From: an uncultured Streptomyces sp.
Lineage (GTDB): Bacteria > Actinomycetota > Actinomycetes > Streptomycetales > Streptomycetaceae
NCBI RefSeq assembly: GCF_947488945.1
Contig: NZ_CANLBS010000007.1
Location: 1 to 64,000, forward strand
DNA: 64,000 nucleotides
Direction: 5' to 3'
Below are positions 18,945-27,296 of this stretch, one piece after another; within the stretch, counting starts at the first letter, position 1, and each line of letters opens with the position of its first letter. The notes under the pieces are model-generated. The model made no database searches. It was not told where the DNA came from and saw only the letters and a list, made by a program, of their open reading frames with translations. The position numbers and the translations under genes are program-made.

Positions 18945-20633
18945 CTACTCGATCACCGGCGGTACGGCTCCGCGCCGGCCTGCCGTCCAGGTCTCTTCGT
19001 CTTCTGTCAGGTAGTCGGGCCGGGCCGACGTCTCGTTCTCTTCCTCGTCGTCGTTCTCCCGGCGGCCGGCCGGGCCTCGTACCAGTCCCGCTCCGCCGGC
19101 CGTGAAGCCCTTGCCGCCGGGCCGCCCGCCCGAACCGGGACGGGGGTTGCCGACCACGCCGTTGGTCCCCGGCGTGCCCCGGCCGGCCTGCTTCGCGGGC
19201 GCGGCCGCGTTGCCGACGACTCCGCGCTGTCCGGCGGGCGATCCGGGGGCCCGGCCCTGCCCGGCACCCGGTGCGCCGACGACCGTGCCGCGGGCGCCCG
19301 CCGTTCCCGCTCCGGACGCGGTGGGGCGCTGGGGGGTGCCGCCGACGATGCCGCTCCGTCCCGCGCGCGGCGCCGAGCCCGTTCCGGCACCCGCGTGTCC
19401 CGCGACCGGGCGGCCACCGGTCACGCCGGAGCGTCCGGCGGCGGAGGCTCCGGTCCCGCCGGCGGCACGGCCCACGGGCGAGGAGGTTCCGCCGGTGCCC
19501 CCGGTGACTCCCCCGGCCCGTCCGGTCGCCGACGCGCTGGTGCCGCCCGCCCCCGACCGGCCGACGCCCCGCGCGGGGGCAGTGGTTCCGGTGGCGCGGG
19601 ACGAAGCGCCGTTGCCCCGGCCGGGGTTGCCGAAGGCGCCCACGGGCGGGAGCGGTGCGGTGGTGCCGGTCGTCGGACCGCCCGTGGCGGTGGGGGCGGT
19701 CGGCAGTGCCGGTCCCGTGGCCGTGGGGGCGGTGGGGGTGGCGACGCTGTCGATCACGGTTCCGGTGCTGCTGTCCGGAGAAGGCCTGACAACGCCGAGA
19801 GCGTCGGGTCCCACCCGCGCCGCGCCGGTGGTCGTGCCCTCGTTGATCGTCCCGCGTACGGCGTGTTCGTCGGCGCCGCGGCCCCTGGCGAGGGTCTGGT
19901 CCGAACCTCCGGAGCCTTCCGGGGCGTTCCAGCTGTCGCCGTCCCCCGTGGGCCGCGGCATCGCCACGTCCAGCTTCTGCCCGAACGTCGGCGGTTCCTG
20001 GGCGGCGAGGGCCTGTTCGGAGACGGCGTAGTACGAGGCCAGCCGGTTGGCCTGGTTGATGGCCTCCTGGCGGTGGGCCTCGACCCGCTGCGCGGCGGTG
20101 TACTCCGCGTTCCCCTCGACGCGGGCGACCACCGGGATGTCCTCGACGTCCTTGCGGACGAGGCGGTCGTCGCGCGGCGGGAGGCTGTTGCGGACGGAGG
20201 CGAGGCCGGTGCCGGCGACGGTGATCTGGGTGGCCGCGGCGTCGGCGAAGTCGCTGAGGCGGGTGGCGTGGGCCACCAGCCCGGCGCCGTAGTCGCGGAA
20301 GGCGGTGTTGGCCTCGCCCTTCCACTCCACCGCGGCGAGGTTGCCCTCGAGTTCGGTCGCCGCCTCCTTGATCGCGTCCCTGGCCCTGTAGAGCGCCCGG
20401 CCCGCGCTTTCGAGATCGGCCGGGTCGGAGTTCTCCACCAGGTCGATCATGGAGTTGAGGTCGTGGCCCTCGAACGAGGTGCGCCCGGCGGGCTGGAACG
20501 AGCCGAAGAAGCCGCCCATCACCTCCCGGGCCCGCTCGGTGAAGTCGGTGACGACGAGCTGGGTGCGCACGCGTCCCTGGTCGTACGCGTGCTGTTCGGC
20601 GGGGGTCATCTCCGGCTGCGTCTCGTCGCTCAT
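18945..20633 (-). CDS. Large WXG100-like protein with Gly/Ala/Thr-rich repeat tail
   Basis: The 562-residue protein has an N-terminal helical region of about 210 residues with a WXG-type turn at 104-106 (EWKGEA), as in PPE/WXG100-like substrates. About 300 residues of low-complexity Gly/Ala/Thr/Pro/Arg sequence follow, with recurring G-V/I-V/T-G units (SGVTGG, SGIVGG, RGVVGN, NGVVGN). An acidic stretch (NDDEEENETS) and a distinct end (RPDYLTEDEETWTAGRR, then AVPPVIE) close the protein. It starts at ATG 20633, overlapping the previous stop as ATGA. Position between mycosins suggests a secreted substrate or scaffold that the mycosins process. Function unknown. Confidence 0.75.
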   Translation of the reverse strand: MSDETQPEMTPAEQHAYDQGRVRTQLVVTDFTERAREVMGGFFGSFQPAGRTSFEGHDLNSMIDLVENSDPADLESAGRALYRARDAIKEAATELEGNLAAVEWKGEANTAFRDYGAGLVAHATRLSDFADAAATQITVAGTGLASVRNSLPPRDDRLVRKDVEDIPVVARVEGNAEYTAAQRVEAHRQEAINQANRLASYYAVSEQALAAQEPPTFGQKLDVAMPRPTGDGDSWNAPEGSGGSDQTLARGRGADEHAVRGTINEGTTTGAARVGPDALGVVRPSPDSSTGTVIDSVATPTAPTATGPALPTAPTATGGPTTGTTAPLPPVGAFGNPGRGNGASSRATGTTAPARGVGRSGAGGTSASATGRAGGVTGGTGGTSSPVGRAAGGTGASAAGRSGVTGGRPVAGHAGAGTGSAPRAGRSGIVGGTPQRPTASGAGTAGARGTVVGAPGAGQGRAPGSPAGQRGVVGNAAAPAKQAGRGTPGTNGVVGNPRPGSGGRPGGKGFTAGGAGLVRGPAGRRENDDEEENETSARPDYLTEDEETWTAGRRGAVPPVIE

Positions 20634-21103
20634 TCGGCTGCCCACCCCGCGTCGGACTTCTTGTCGTCGTTGCGCGGCCCGGACGACGCGCCGCCCTCGG
20701 CGCGGTCGCGCCCGGCCTCGCGGTCGATGCGTGCCTGGATCTCGTAGAACCGGCGGCGCATGTCGTCGTCCACGTCGTCGTAGCCGACCGCGGCGGCGTA
20801 CACGCCGATGCTGAGGTACTCGATCTGGTCGCCGAGCGAACGGGAGAGCGAGACCAGCGACTCGTGGACGCGGTTGTACTGGGTGTAGAGCCCGTCCGCT
20901 TCCGCGAAGCCGGCGTTCGAGCCGCTGAAGGAGGACCGGGACACCCGCTGGGCGGCGACCGTGGTCCCGCCGGCCGCCGATCCGTCGAAGTCGGCGAGGA
21001 GCGCGTCGACCTTCTTCTTGAACTTCTCCAGCGCGCCGACTCCGCGCTCCAGGTCCGCCGTCTTTTTGGTCGGGCTTCCTCCGCCACCGTCAGCTGCGAG
21101 CAC
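20630..21103 (-). CDS. WXG100-like helical protein, first gene of coupled pair
   Basis: The 157-residue protein has two predicted long helices (about residues 15-45 and 70-135) around a serine-rich turn (SRSSFSGSNAG). This resembles ESAT-6-like folds, but there is no Trp at the turn. The C-terminus is charged and Asp-rich. The start is GTG at 21103 after GGAG. Its stop overlaps the start of the 562-residue protein by ATGA, so the two are made together and may form a complex in the way PE and PPE proteins do. The pairing is inference; I do not recognise the family. Confidence 0.7.
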   Translation of the reverse strand: MLAADGGGGSPTKKTADLERGVGALEKFKKKVDALLADFDGSAAGGTTVAAQRVSRSSFSGSNAGFAEADGLYTQYNRVHESLVSLSRSLGDQIEYLSIGVYAAAVGYDDVDDDMRRRFYEIQARIDREAGRDRAEGGASSGPRNDDKKSDAGWAAE

Positions 21104-21273
21104 GGTGCTCCGTCCTTCCCCCGTCGTTCCCCGTTTGCTCCGACCGCATTCCGTTGCTTTCGCACCGGAACACGTTCACAGCAATCACACGTCCACCACT
21201 CTAGCCACTGCCGGTACCGGCTCCAACTGCCTTGTCGGCCACGTGGATTCCGGCTGCGCCCACGGGACAGCCG

Positions 21274-22602
21274 CTACGGCCGGACGGGCGTGCGGGCGTC
21301 CTCCCGGCCGGCCGTCGTGCCCTCCGCGAGCCGGCGCCTTCGCCGCCGGGCGTCGCGCAGCGCGACGGACGCTCCGGCGATCGCCGCGACCAGGACGGCG
21401 CCGCCCACGAAGACGTACGTCGCCAGTCGGGCGTTGCGTTCGTCCGGGGTCTCGCCGAGGTGGAGTTCGGCCGGGGTCGGCGCCTGCGCCCGGGTCACGC
21501 CCTCGTGGGCCGTGGGCCGCTTCAGCGGCTTGTCGTCCTCGGTCAGGGCGCGTACGGGGTCGACGACGCCCCAGCCGACGAGGCGGTCGTGGCCGGCGAC
21601 GGAGCGTTCGGCGGTCTGCTCGATCTGGGCGACGATCTCCTCCTGCTCCCAGTCCGGGTGGCGTGCCTTGACGAGGGCCGCGACGCCCGCGACGTACGGG
21701 GCGGAGAAGCTGGTGCCGTTGTCGGCGCAGTGGCCGCCGCCGGGCACGGTGGAGACCATGTCCACGCCGGGGGCCGCGACGCCCACGAAGTCGCCGGACT
21801 GGGAGAAGGGCGCGCGTTCGTTGTTGCGGTCCGAGGAGGCGACCGCCAGCACACCGTCGTACGAGGCGGGGAAGGTCTCCTTGACGTTCCCTCCCAGGCC
21901 GTCGTTGCCGGCCGACGCCACCACGACGACCTCCTCGGCCAGTGCGTGGTCGACGGCCTGTTCCAGTGCGGGATCGGGCTCGACGGCGTCGGCGGTGTCC
22001 TGGGAGATGTTGATGACGTCGGCGTGCGCGGTGTCCACGGAGTAGCGGATGGCCTTCGCCAGGGTCTCGGCGGTGCCGTGGCCCTCGGCGTCGTTCTGCT
22101 GGACCGGGATGATCGTGGCGTCGGGCGCCAGGCCGACGAAGCCGGTGCCCTCCGCCTCGCGGGCGGCGATGATGCCGGCGACCTTGGTGCCGTGGCCGAC
22201 GGTGTCGGTGGTGCCGTCCTCCTTGCCCCGGTCGATCGGGGTGCCGTTGTCGTCCTTGAGGTTCTTGGGCATCAGGTTGACGCCGGCCCCGGTGTCCACG
22301 GCGGCCTTCAGCTGGGGGTGTCCGACGTCCACCCCGGTGTCGATGACGGCGACCCGCACCCCCTTCCCGGTGGAGCGGGTCCAGAGTTCGTCGAGCAGGA
22401 CGCGTTGCAGCGCCCAGGGGCGGCCGGCGTAGGGCTTCGACGGGAAGGTGCACGAGGCCGAGTCGTCGGCCGCGGCGGGGGCGGCCGGCATGAAGGGGGT
22501 GCCGGCGAGGGTGACGGCGAGCGCGGCGGCGCAGCCGAGCAGGCGCGGGCGGGCGGCACGGGCGCGGCGGCCGGTGCGCGGGTGGGGCGTCGTGGGGTTC
22601 AT
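21274..22602 (-). CDS. mycP2: Mycosin-type subtilisin protease 2 (MycP-like)
   Basis: This is the second membrane-anchored S8 protease of the locus, with 442 residues. It has a signal peptide at about residues 20-45, catalytic Asp88 (IDTGVD), His137 (VGHGTK), Asn233 (SAGNDG) and Ser298 (NGTSFSAP). A C-terminal helix (YVFVGGAVLVAAIAGASVAL) is followed by a basic tail. All catalytic residues are present, so it should be active. It differs clearly from mycosin 1 in linker and active-site context. The start is ATG at 22602, 19 bases after the EccB stop, so it is probably cotranscribed with eccB. Confidence 0.9.
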   Translation of the reverse strand: MNPTTPHPRTGRRARAARPRLLGCAAALAVTLAGTPFMPAAPAAADDSASCTFPSKPYAGRPWALQRVLLDELWTRSTGKGVRVAVIDTGVDVGHPQLKAAVDTGAGVNLMPKNLKDDNGTPIDRGKEDGTTDTVGHGTKVAGIIAAREAEGTGFVGLAPDATIIPVQQNDAEGHGTAETLAKAIRYSVDTAHADVINISQDTADAVEPDPALEQAVDHALAEEVVVVASAGNDGLGGNVKETFPASYDGVLAVASSDRNNERAPFSQSGDFVGVAAPGVDMVSTVPGGGHCADNGTSFSAPYVAGVAALVKARHPDWEQEEIVAQIEQTAERSVAGHDRLVGWGVVDPVRALTEDDKPLKRPTAHEGVTRAQAPTPAELHLGETPDERNARLATYVFVGGAVLVAAIAGASVALRDARRRRRRLAEGTTAGREDARTPVRP

Positions 22603-22621
22603 GGGCTGCCCGTGCCTTCTC

Positions 22622-24166
22622 TCAGGAGCCCTGCGGCTGGCGGGCCGCGCCGGTCGACAGGCGGGGGCCCGTCGGAAGCAGCACGGACCAGGCGGCGGGG
22701 ATCGGGGCGGGGTCCACCTTGGCGTAACCGAGCCGGTTCTGGGCCTGCTGCGCCTCCTGCATGCGGGCCTGCTTCTCCTTGACGGAGCCGGATTCGCCGA
22801 TGCCCGCGTCGTCCTCGGCGCTGTCGCCGTTGGACTGCATCGCGTAGCGCAGGCCGGTGTCGGTCACGAGGAAGAGGAAGCCGGAGGCCGTGTCCGATCC
22901 CTTGAACTGGCGGTAGAGCTGGCCGGATCCGGGGGTGACGTAGGCGCTGCTGGAGCCGGTGGGCAGGGTGGCGGGAAAGCCCGTGCCGGCCCAGGTGGAG
23001 AGGGTGGTGGCGCCGGTCTTCCCGTCGACGCCGCGCAGCACGTTGCAGACGGTGTTGCGGCTTCCGGCGGTGGTGCTCGGCGAGTTGACGGCCTCGGGGG
23101 CCGCCGCGGGCCAGGTCTTGTCCTGGTTGAACGGCACTCCCGGTTCGATCGCCGCGGCGCTGACCGCGTCGGCCGCGCCCTGCTGTTCGAGGCTCAGCAG
23201 GGCGCGGCTGCTGAGGAGGAGCTTCGCGGTGAAGTCGGAGACCGGGGCGACCCTGCCGGGCAGCACGACGTAGCTCTGGGTCTTGGTGCCCGCCGTCGCC
23301 TTGAGAACCGTGCCGACTTTGTCGAGCGCCGGGTCCAGGTCGCCGCCGACTCCCGCGTCGGCGCCGGGCGTGGGGACGGTGGGGAAGGTGATCGGGTCAC
23401 CGGTGTGCAGGGTGGCGAGCCACTGGGCCGACACCCGCTGGGGGGAGCGGGGTTCGCCGGGGGCGGTCTCGCCGACGAGGGTGCGCAGCAGCAGTTCGTC
23501 GTCGGCGGCGACCGGGTAGGCGCGGCCGGCCGCGTCCACGACGTAGCGGGTGCGGTCGGGGGCCTCGACGTACATCAGCTCGCCGCCGTGCAGCCGGCCG
23601 CCCTTGGTGTCCACCGTGCCCCGGTCGCGCGCGGCGAGGACGAAGGCGGCCTTCTGGATGGCCCGGCCGCCCTCTCCGGGCCGCTCGCAGACGACCCAGC
23701 GCTTGGCGGTACCGGCCTCGCCGGCGTCGGGGAGGCGGTCGGGGGCGTACGGGATGCCGAGGGTGGCGCCGTGCGGGATCTCGCCGTTGTCGAGGACGGA
23801 CTCGTCGACGGTGACGACCTTGTTCTTGTCCGGGTCGAGGAGCAGCCGGGCGGAGGCCATGTTGAGGACGGGGTGGAGCTGGACCTTGCCGTCGGTCCTG
23901 AGCACCACGTACCGGGTGGTCGACTTGTTCGCGACGATGACGTTCTCGTTCGGGGTGTCCCACTTGCTGGGGGCGACGGGCTTGAACATGCCCCAGGCGC
24001 CGAAGACGGCGAGGACGACGACGCCGACGATCGCTCCCGGCACCACCGCGCGCAGCGGGCGCGGGGCGCCCTCCTCCGAGCCGGTGGCGTTGGGCTGCAG
24101 GAACTGTGCGATCAGCCTTCGCTTCGCAAAGGTGTAGGCGTTGAGCTCGTCTCGCCGCGATGCCAT
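22622..24166 (-). CDS. eccB: Type VII secretion protein EccB
   Basis: The 514-residue bitopic component of the ESX core complex starts with the family-typical cytosolic stretch (SRRDELNAYTFAKRRLIAQF). One transmembrane helix lies at about residues 40-61, and a large extracytoplasmic domain with repeat-like modules follows. The start is ATG at 24166 with AAGGGG upstream; the frame runs 55 codons further but that part is not EccB-like. It heads a minus-strand unit that continues into mycosin 2. It is divergent from eccE across 182 bases. Confidence 0.9.
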   Translation of the reverse strand: MASRRDELNAYTFAKRRLIAQFLQPNATGSEEGAPRPLRAVVPGAIVGVVVLAVFGAWGMFKPVAPSKWDTPNENVIVANKSTTRYVVLRTDGKVQLHPVLNMASARLLLDPDKNKVVTVDESVLDNGEIPHGATLGIPYAPDRLPDAGEAGTAKRWVVCERPGEGGRAIQKAAFVLAARDRGTVDTKGGRLHGGELMYVEAPDRTRYVVDAAGRAYPVAADDELLLRTLVGETAPGEPRSPQRVSAQWLATLHTGDPITFPTVPTPGADAGVGGDLDPALDKVGTVLKATAGTKTQSYVVLPGRVAPVSDFTAKLLLSSRALLSLEQQGAADAVSAAAIEPGVPFNQDKTWPAAAPEAVNSPSTTAGSRNTVCNVLRGVDGKTGATTLSTWAGTGFPATLPTGSSSAYVTPGSGQLYRQFKGSDTASGFLFLVTDTGLRYAMQSNGDSAEDDAGIGESGSVKEKQARMQEAQQAQNRLGYAKVDPAPIPAAWSVLLPTGPRLSTGAARQPQGS

Positions 24167-24348
24167 GTTCCGCTGCCCCTTCTCCCCGACGGGCGACCAG
24201 GTAACCACATCCGTTGACGGATCCGGCCGTCGCACCGGCGCCCCTACTATGCCTGCCGGGGGTCGCCGGGCACCGCTCAGGTAGGGTGATCGCCCGGTCA
24301 ACACCCGCGGGAAAACGGTAAATAGGGACACGAGGGGGCAACGCGGCG

Positions 24349-25686
24349 ATGCGTACAGCGACGCGCGGGCGTACGGGTCAGGAGGCCGCTCGGGCGCCCG
24401 GCACTTCCCGACGGCAACGCCGCAACGAACCGTCCGGGCCGGTGCCCGCCGCCCCCTCCGCGCAGCGTCCCGGCTCCCTGCGGCCGGCCCCCCGGACGAG
24501 CCCCGTACGGCCGCTGCTGCGGCAGTTGGTGCTGGTCGAGGCGGCCCTCGCGGTCGCCGCCGCGGGCGCGCTGCTCGGCGGGATGTGGATGGCGCCGGCG
24601 CTGGTCGTCGCCTGCGCCCTGGTGGTCGTCGCGGTGATCCGGCGCCGGGGCACGGCCCTGCCGGACTGGCTGGCCGCCGCGCGTGCCCTGCGCGCCCGGC
24701 AGCGGACGGCCGCGCCCACCGGTCCGGACACGGAGGCGTCGCTCGCCCCGGTCGCGGAGAACGTGCCCGGATTCGCCCCGTACATATACGTCGACCGGAA
24801 CCGGCGCACGGTCGGGATGCTGGGCGACGGCACCTTCCTCACCGCCGTGGTGCGGGTGGAGGCGAGCGGCGAGGCCCTGCGTCCGGCGTTCGGCGCCCGC
24901 GCCCTGCCGCTGTCGCTGCTCGGCGAGGCGCTGGAAGTCGACGACATCGTGCTGGAGTCGGCGCAGTTGGTGCAGCAGGTGCGCTGCGCCCCGGCGCCGC
25001 ATCTGCCGGCGCAGTCGGTCGCCCGGCTCTCCTACGCCCCGCTCCAGGAGCAGACCGGAGCACCGGCACTGCGGATGACGTGGGTGGCGGTGAAGCTCGA
25101 TCCGGAGCTGTGCCGGGAGGCCGTCGAGGCGCGCGGCGGCGGGATCGAGGGGGCCCAGCGGTGCCTGGTGCGGGTCGCGGACCACGTGGCGAGCCGGATC
25201 ACCGGCGCCGGGTTCCGGGCCGTGGTGCTGGACCAGGAGGAACTCAACTCCGCCGTCGTCACCTCGGCGTGCGCCAACCCGATCCAGTCGGCCCGGGCGG
25301 GCCGCCCGGAGGCCGGGGCGCAGCGGCGGACGATGGAGACGTCACGGGTCTGGCGGTGCGACGACCGCTGGCACACGACGTACGCGGTGGACCGCTGGCC
25401 CGAGATGGGGCGCGGAGCGACGCCGCTGCCGAAGCTGGTGGCGCTGCTGACCTCGGTGCCGGCGTACGCGACGACGTTCAGCCTCACCGTGCGCCGGGGC
25501 GCCCACCGGGGCGAGACGTCGGTGGCGGGCCATGTCCGGATCACCGGCGGATCGGACACCGAACTCGTGGGCGTACGAAGGACGTTGACGCAGGCTGCGC
25601 GGGTGGCGAAGGTCGGCCTGGTGCGGCTGGACCGGGAGCAGCTTCCGGGCGTACTGGCCACACTTCCGCTGGGGGGCGCGCAGTGA
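24349..25686 (+). CDS. eccE: Type VII secretion protein EccE
   Basis: The 445-residue protein has a basic, Pro-rich N-terminus and two adjacent transmembrane helices at about residues 58-96 (LVLVEAALAVAAAGALLGGM and ALVVACALVVVAVI). A soluble domain with the family-like start (NVPGFAPYIYVDRNRRTVGMLGDG) and a C-terminal domain (TTFSLTVRRGAHRGETSVAG) follow. This is the EccE layout, the peripheral subunit of the ESX membrane complex. GAGGGGG precedes the ATG at 24349. Its stop overlaps the next gene by GTGA. Confidence 0.8.
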   Translation: MRTATRGRTGQEAARAPGTSRRQRRNEPSGPVPAAPSAQRPGSLRPAPRTSPVRPLLRQLVLVEAALAVAAAGALLGGMWMAPALVVACALVVVAVIRRRGTALPDWLAAARALRARQRTAAPTGPDTEASLAPVAENVPGFAPYIYVDRNRRTVGMLGDGTFLTAVVRVEASGEALRPAFGARALPLSLLGEALEVDDIVLESAQLVQQVRCAPAPHLPAQSVARLSYAPLQEQTGAPALRMTWVAVKLDPELCREAVEARGGGIEGAQRCLVRVADHVASRITGAGFRAVVLDQEELNSAVVTSACANPIQSARAGRPEAGAQRRTMETSRVWRCDDRWHTTYAVDRWPEMGRGATPLPKLVALLTSVPAYATTFSLTVRRGAHRGETSVAGHVRITGGSDTELVGVRRTLTQAARVAKVGLVRLDREQLPGVLATLPLGGAQ

Positions 25687-26390
25687 ACGCGAGGGTGTCG
25701 AGGTTCGGGCTGCGCGGTCCACGTCACGCGGGGCACACCGTGGCGTCGGAGCACCTGGGCGCGCTGGCGCTGCCCGTCGGGGACGACGGGGTGGTGATCG
25801 GCAGCGACACGGAGGGCCGCCCGCAGATCATCGGTTTCCACCGCCCCACGCCGTACGACGTGTTGTTGATCGGCGGACTGTGGACGGCGCAGGTGCTGGC
25901 GCTGCGGGCGGCCGGCACCGGGGCGCGCGTGGCGGTCGAGACGGGGCGGGCGCAGGCGTGGACGACGCTCGCGCGGGCGGCGGGCGCCGGGCTGGAGTGC
26001 GTCTCGCTGCACGAGGTGGGCCGGGTGCCGCCGACGGGCGCGACGGTGGGCAGCCCGGTGGTCGTGGTGCGCGACTGCGGGATGCGGCCGCCGCGCGGGC
26101 GGGTGGTCTCCTCGGCGTGGCAGTCCGTGCTGACGCTGCTGCCCTATCTGAGTCCGGTGGCGCCGCGGCTGATGCGGTCCTCGGCGCTGGTGGGGATCCA
26201 GCGGGTGTCTCCGGAGGAGGCGGCGCAGATCGGCCGCATCCTGAACCTCTCGCGCGCCGAGGTCGATACCCTGCCGACGCTGGCCGACGGCGTCACCCTG
26301 TGGGTGGCGGGCCGCGAGCACCACTGGGTGATGACGTCGGCGACGGACGCCGAGTCCGGGCTGCTGGGCGCCGCTCGCCGGATGGACTGA
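25683..26390 (+). CDS. T7SS-linked protein coupled to EccE, function unknown
   Basis: The 235-residue protein starts at a GTG that overlaps the EccE stop (GTGA), so it is translationally coupled to a T7SS core subunit. It has no signal peptide or clear membrane helix. Visible stretches are GDDGVVIGSDTEGRPQIIGF, a hydrophobic YDVLLIGGLWTAQVLALRAA that could be a nucleotide-binding-like strand-helix unit without a true P-loop, and a C-terminal RVSPEEAAQIGRILNLSRAEVDTLPTL. I do not recognise the family. By position it may be a cytosolic regulator or assembly factor of the secretion complex. Confidence 0.8.
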   Translation: MNARVSRFGLRGPRHAGHTVASEHLGALALPVGDDGVVIGSDTEGRPQIIGFHRPTPYDVLLIGGLWTAQVLALRAAGTGARVAVETGRAQAWTTLARAAGAGLECVSLHEVGRVPPTGATVGSPVVVVRDCGMRPPRGRVVSSAWQSVLTLLPYLSPVAPRLMRSSALVGIQRVSPEEAAQIGRILNLSRAEVDTLPTLADGVTLWVAGREHHWVMTSATDAESGLLGAARRMD

Positions 26391-26476
26391 ATTCCGGCTC
26401 GTTTCCGCCCGGCGGGCCGCCACCGTCGGGCAGCATGACGCACGGCACAAGCAAGGATCGACGAAGGGACGCCGGC

Positions 26477-26710
26477 ATGGGAACCCAGCAGGAAAAGGAC
26501 GAGCTCTACGCTCTCGACATCTCGGACGTGGAGTGGCTCTGCCCGCCCGGAACCGAGGACGTGGAGGAGCGGGTGGAGATCGCGCATCTGCCGGGCGGCG
26601 CGGTGGCGATGCGCTCGTCGCTGGACCCCGACACCGTCCTGCGGTACACCGAGGCCGAGTGGACGGCCTTCGTACTCGGCGCGCGGGACGGCGAGTTCGA
26701 CCTCACGTGA
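26477..26710 (+). CDS. DUF397-like small protein
   Basis: The 77-residue protein's second half ([20 protein letters not shown], then [20 protein letters not shown]) matches the DUF397 pattern. DUF397 is a small Streptomyces family usually encoded next to an XRE-type regulator. No such regulator is adjacent here. The start is ATG at 26477 with AAGGGA upstream; an ATG at 26435 would add 14 residues. It sits inside the T7SS locus between the EccE-coupled gene and the EspI-like ATPase and ends before a hairpin. Confidence 0.75.
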   Translation: MGTQQEKDELYALDISDVEWLCPPGTEDVEERVEIAHLPGGAVAMRSSLDPDTVLRYTEAEWTAFVLGARDGEFDLT

Positions 26711-26761
26711 CGGCCGCGGTCCGCGGGCGGCGGATCGCGCCGGGCCCGCGTACCCGCCGGT

Positions 26762-26795
26762 GAAGGGTGGCGCCCCGAGGGGGTGGCCGCCCTTC
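26762..26795 (+). terminator. Hairpin after the DUF397 gene
   Basis: GAAGGGTGGC (26762-26771) pairs with GCCGCCCTTC (26786-26795), with one U-G pair. It lies 52 bases after the DUF397 stop and would end the eccE transcript. Confidence 0.65.
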
Positions 26796-27296
26796 TTCCG
26801 TCCGGCCGCCCGGCCCGGTCGCACCGCCCGCTCGCACCGCCCGGTCGCACGGGGGTCACTCCGCTTGCGGCGGAGGTCCCCCGTCCGGGCGGGGAACGTC
26901 CCGTCGCACGGGCGGCTCCGGTTTCCGGTTCAGGTTCCGGTTCCGCCGGGTTCCGGTCACGATCCCGGTTCCGGCATCGGCGGCGAGGCCCACCGTCACG
27001 CCCGCGGAGGTACGGATGCGACCGCTTCGGCTCTCATCCTGCGCATTGCCGGGCCCACTTCGGGTTCACGGCGTGGCGGTTTCGGTACAACTCCTGGGGT
27101 ACGGGAGAGCCGGGTAGTCGCCGGACGCCCTCCGGAGGTGCCGCGCGGACGATTAGGGTGTGCTGCGGGCGCGGGGGGAGAACCCACGGACAGGCACCGT
27201 GCGTCCCCGGAGGGAGAGCCGGGCGGACCGCACCTGCGGGACGGTCGCCCCGACCCCGCCACGGTACAAGGGTGCTCGACCACACCAGGAGGCAAA
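26796..27296. other. Repeat-rich non-coding region before the EspI-like gene
   Basis: About 500 bases hold no convincing gene, though an open frame runs through into the downstream protein. They contain a direct repeat TCGCACCGCCCG (about 26820-26845) and a hairpin GGGGG...CTCCGC/GCGGAG...CCCCC at 26851-26882. A cluster of GGTTCC/GGTTTCC units lies at about 26918-26975. The promoter and leader of the downstream gene must lie here, ending at AGGAGG (27287-27292). Confidence 0.5.
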
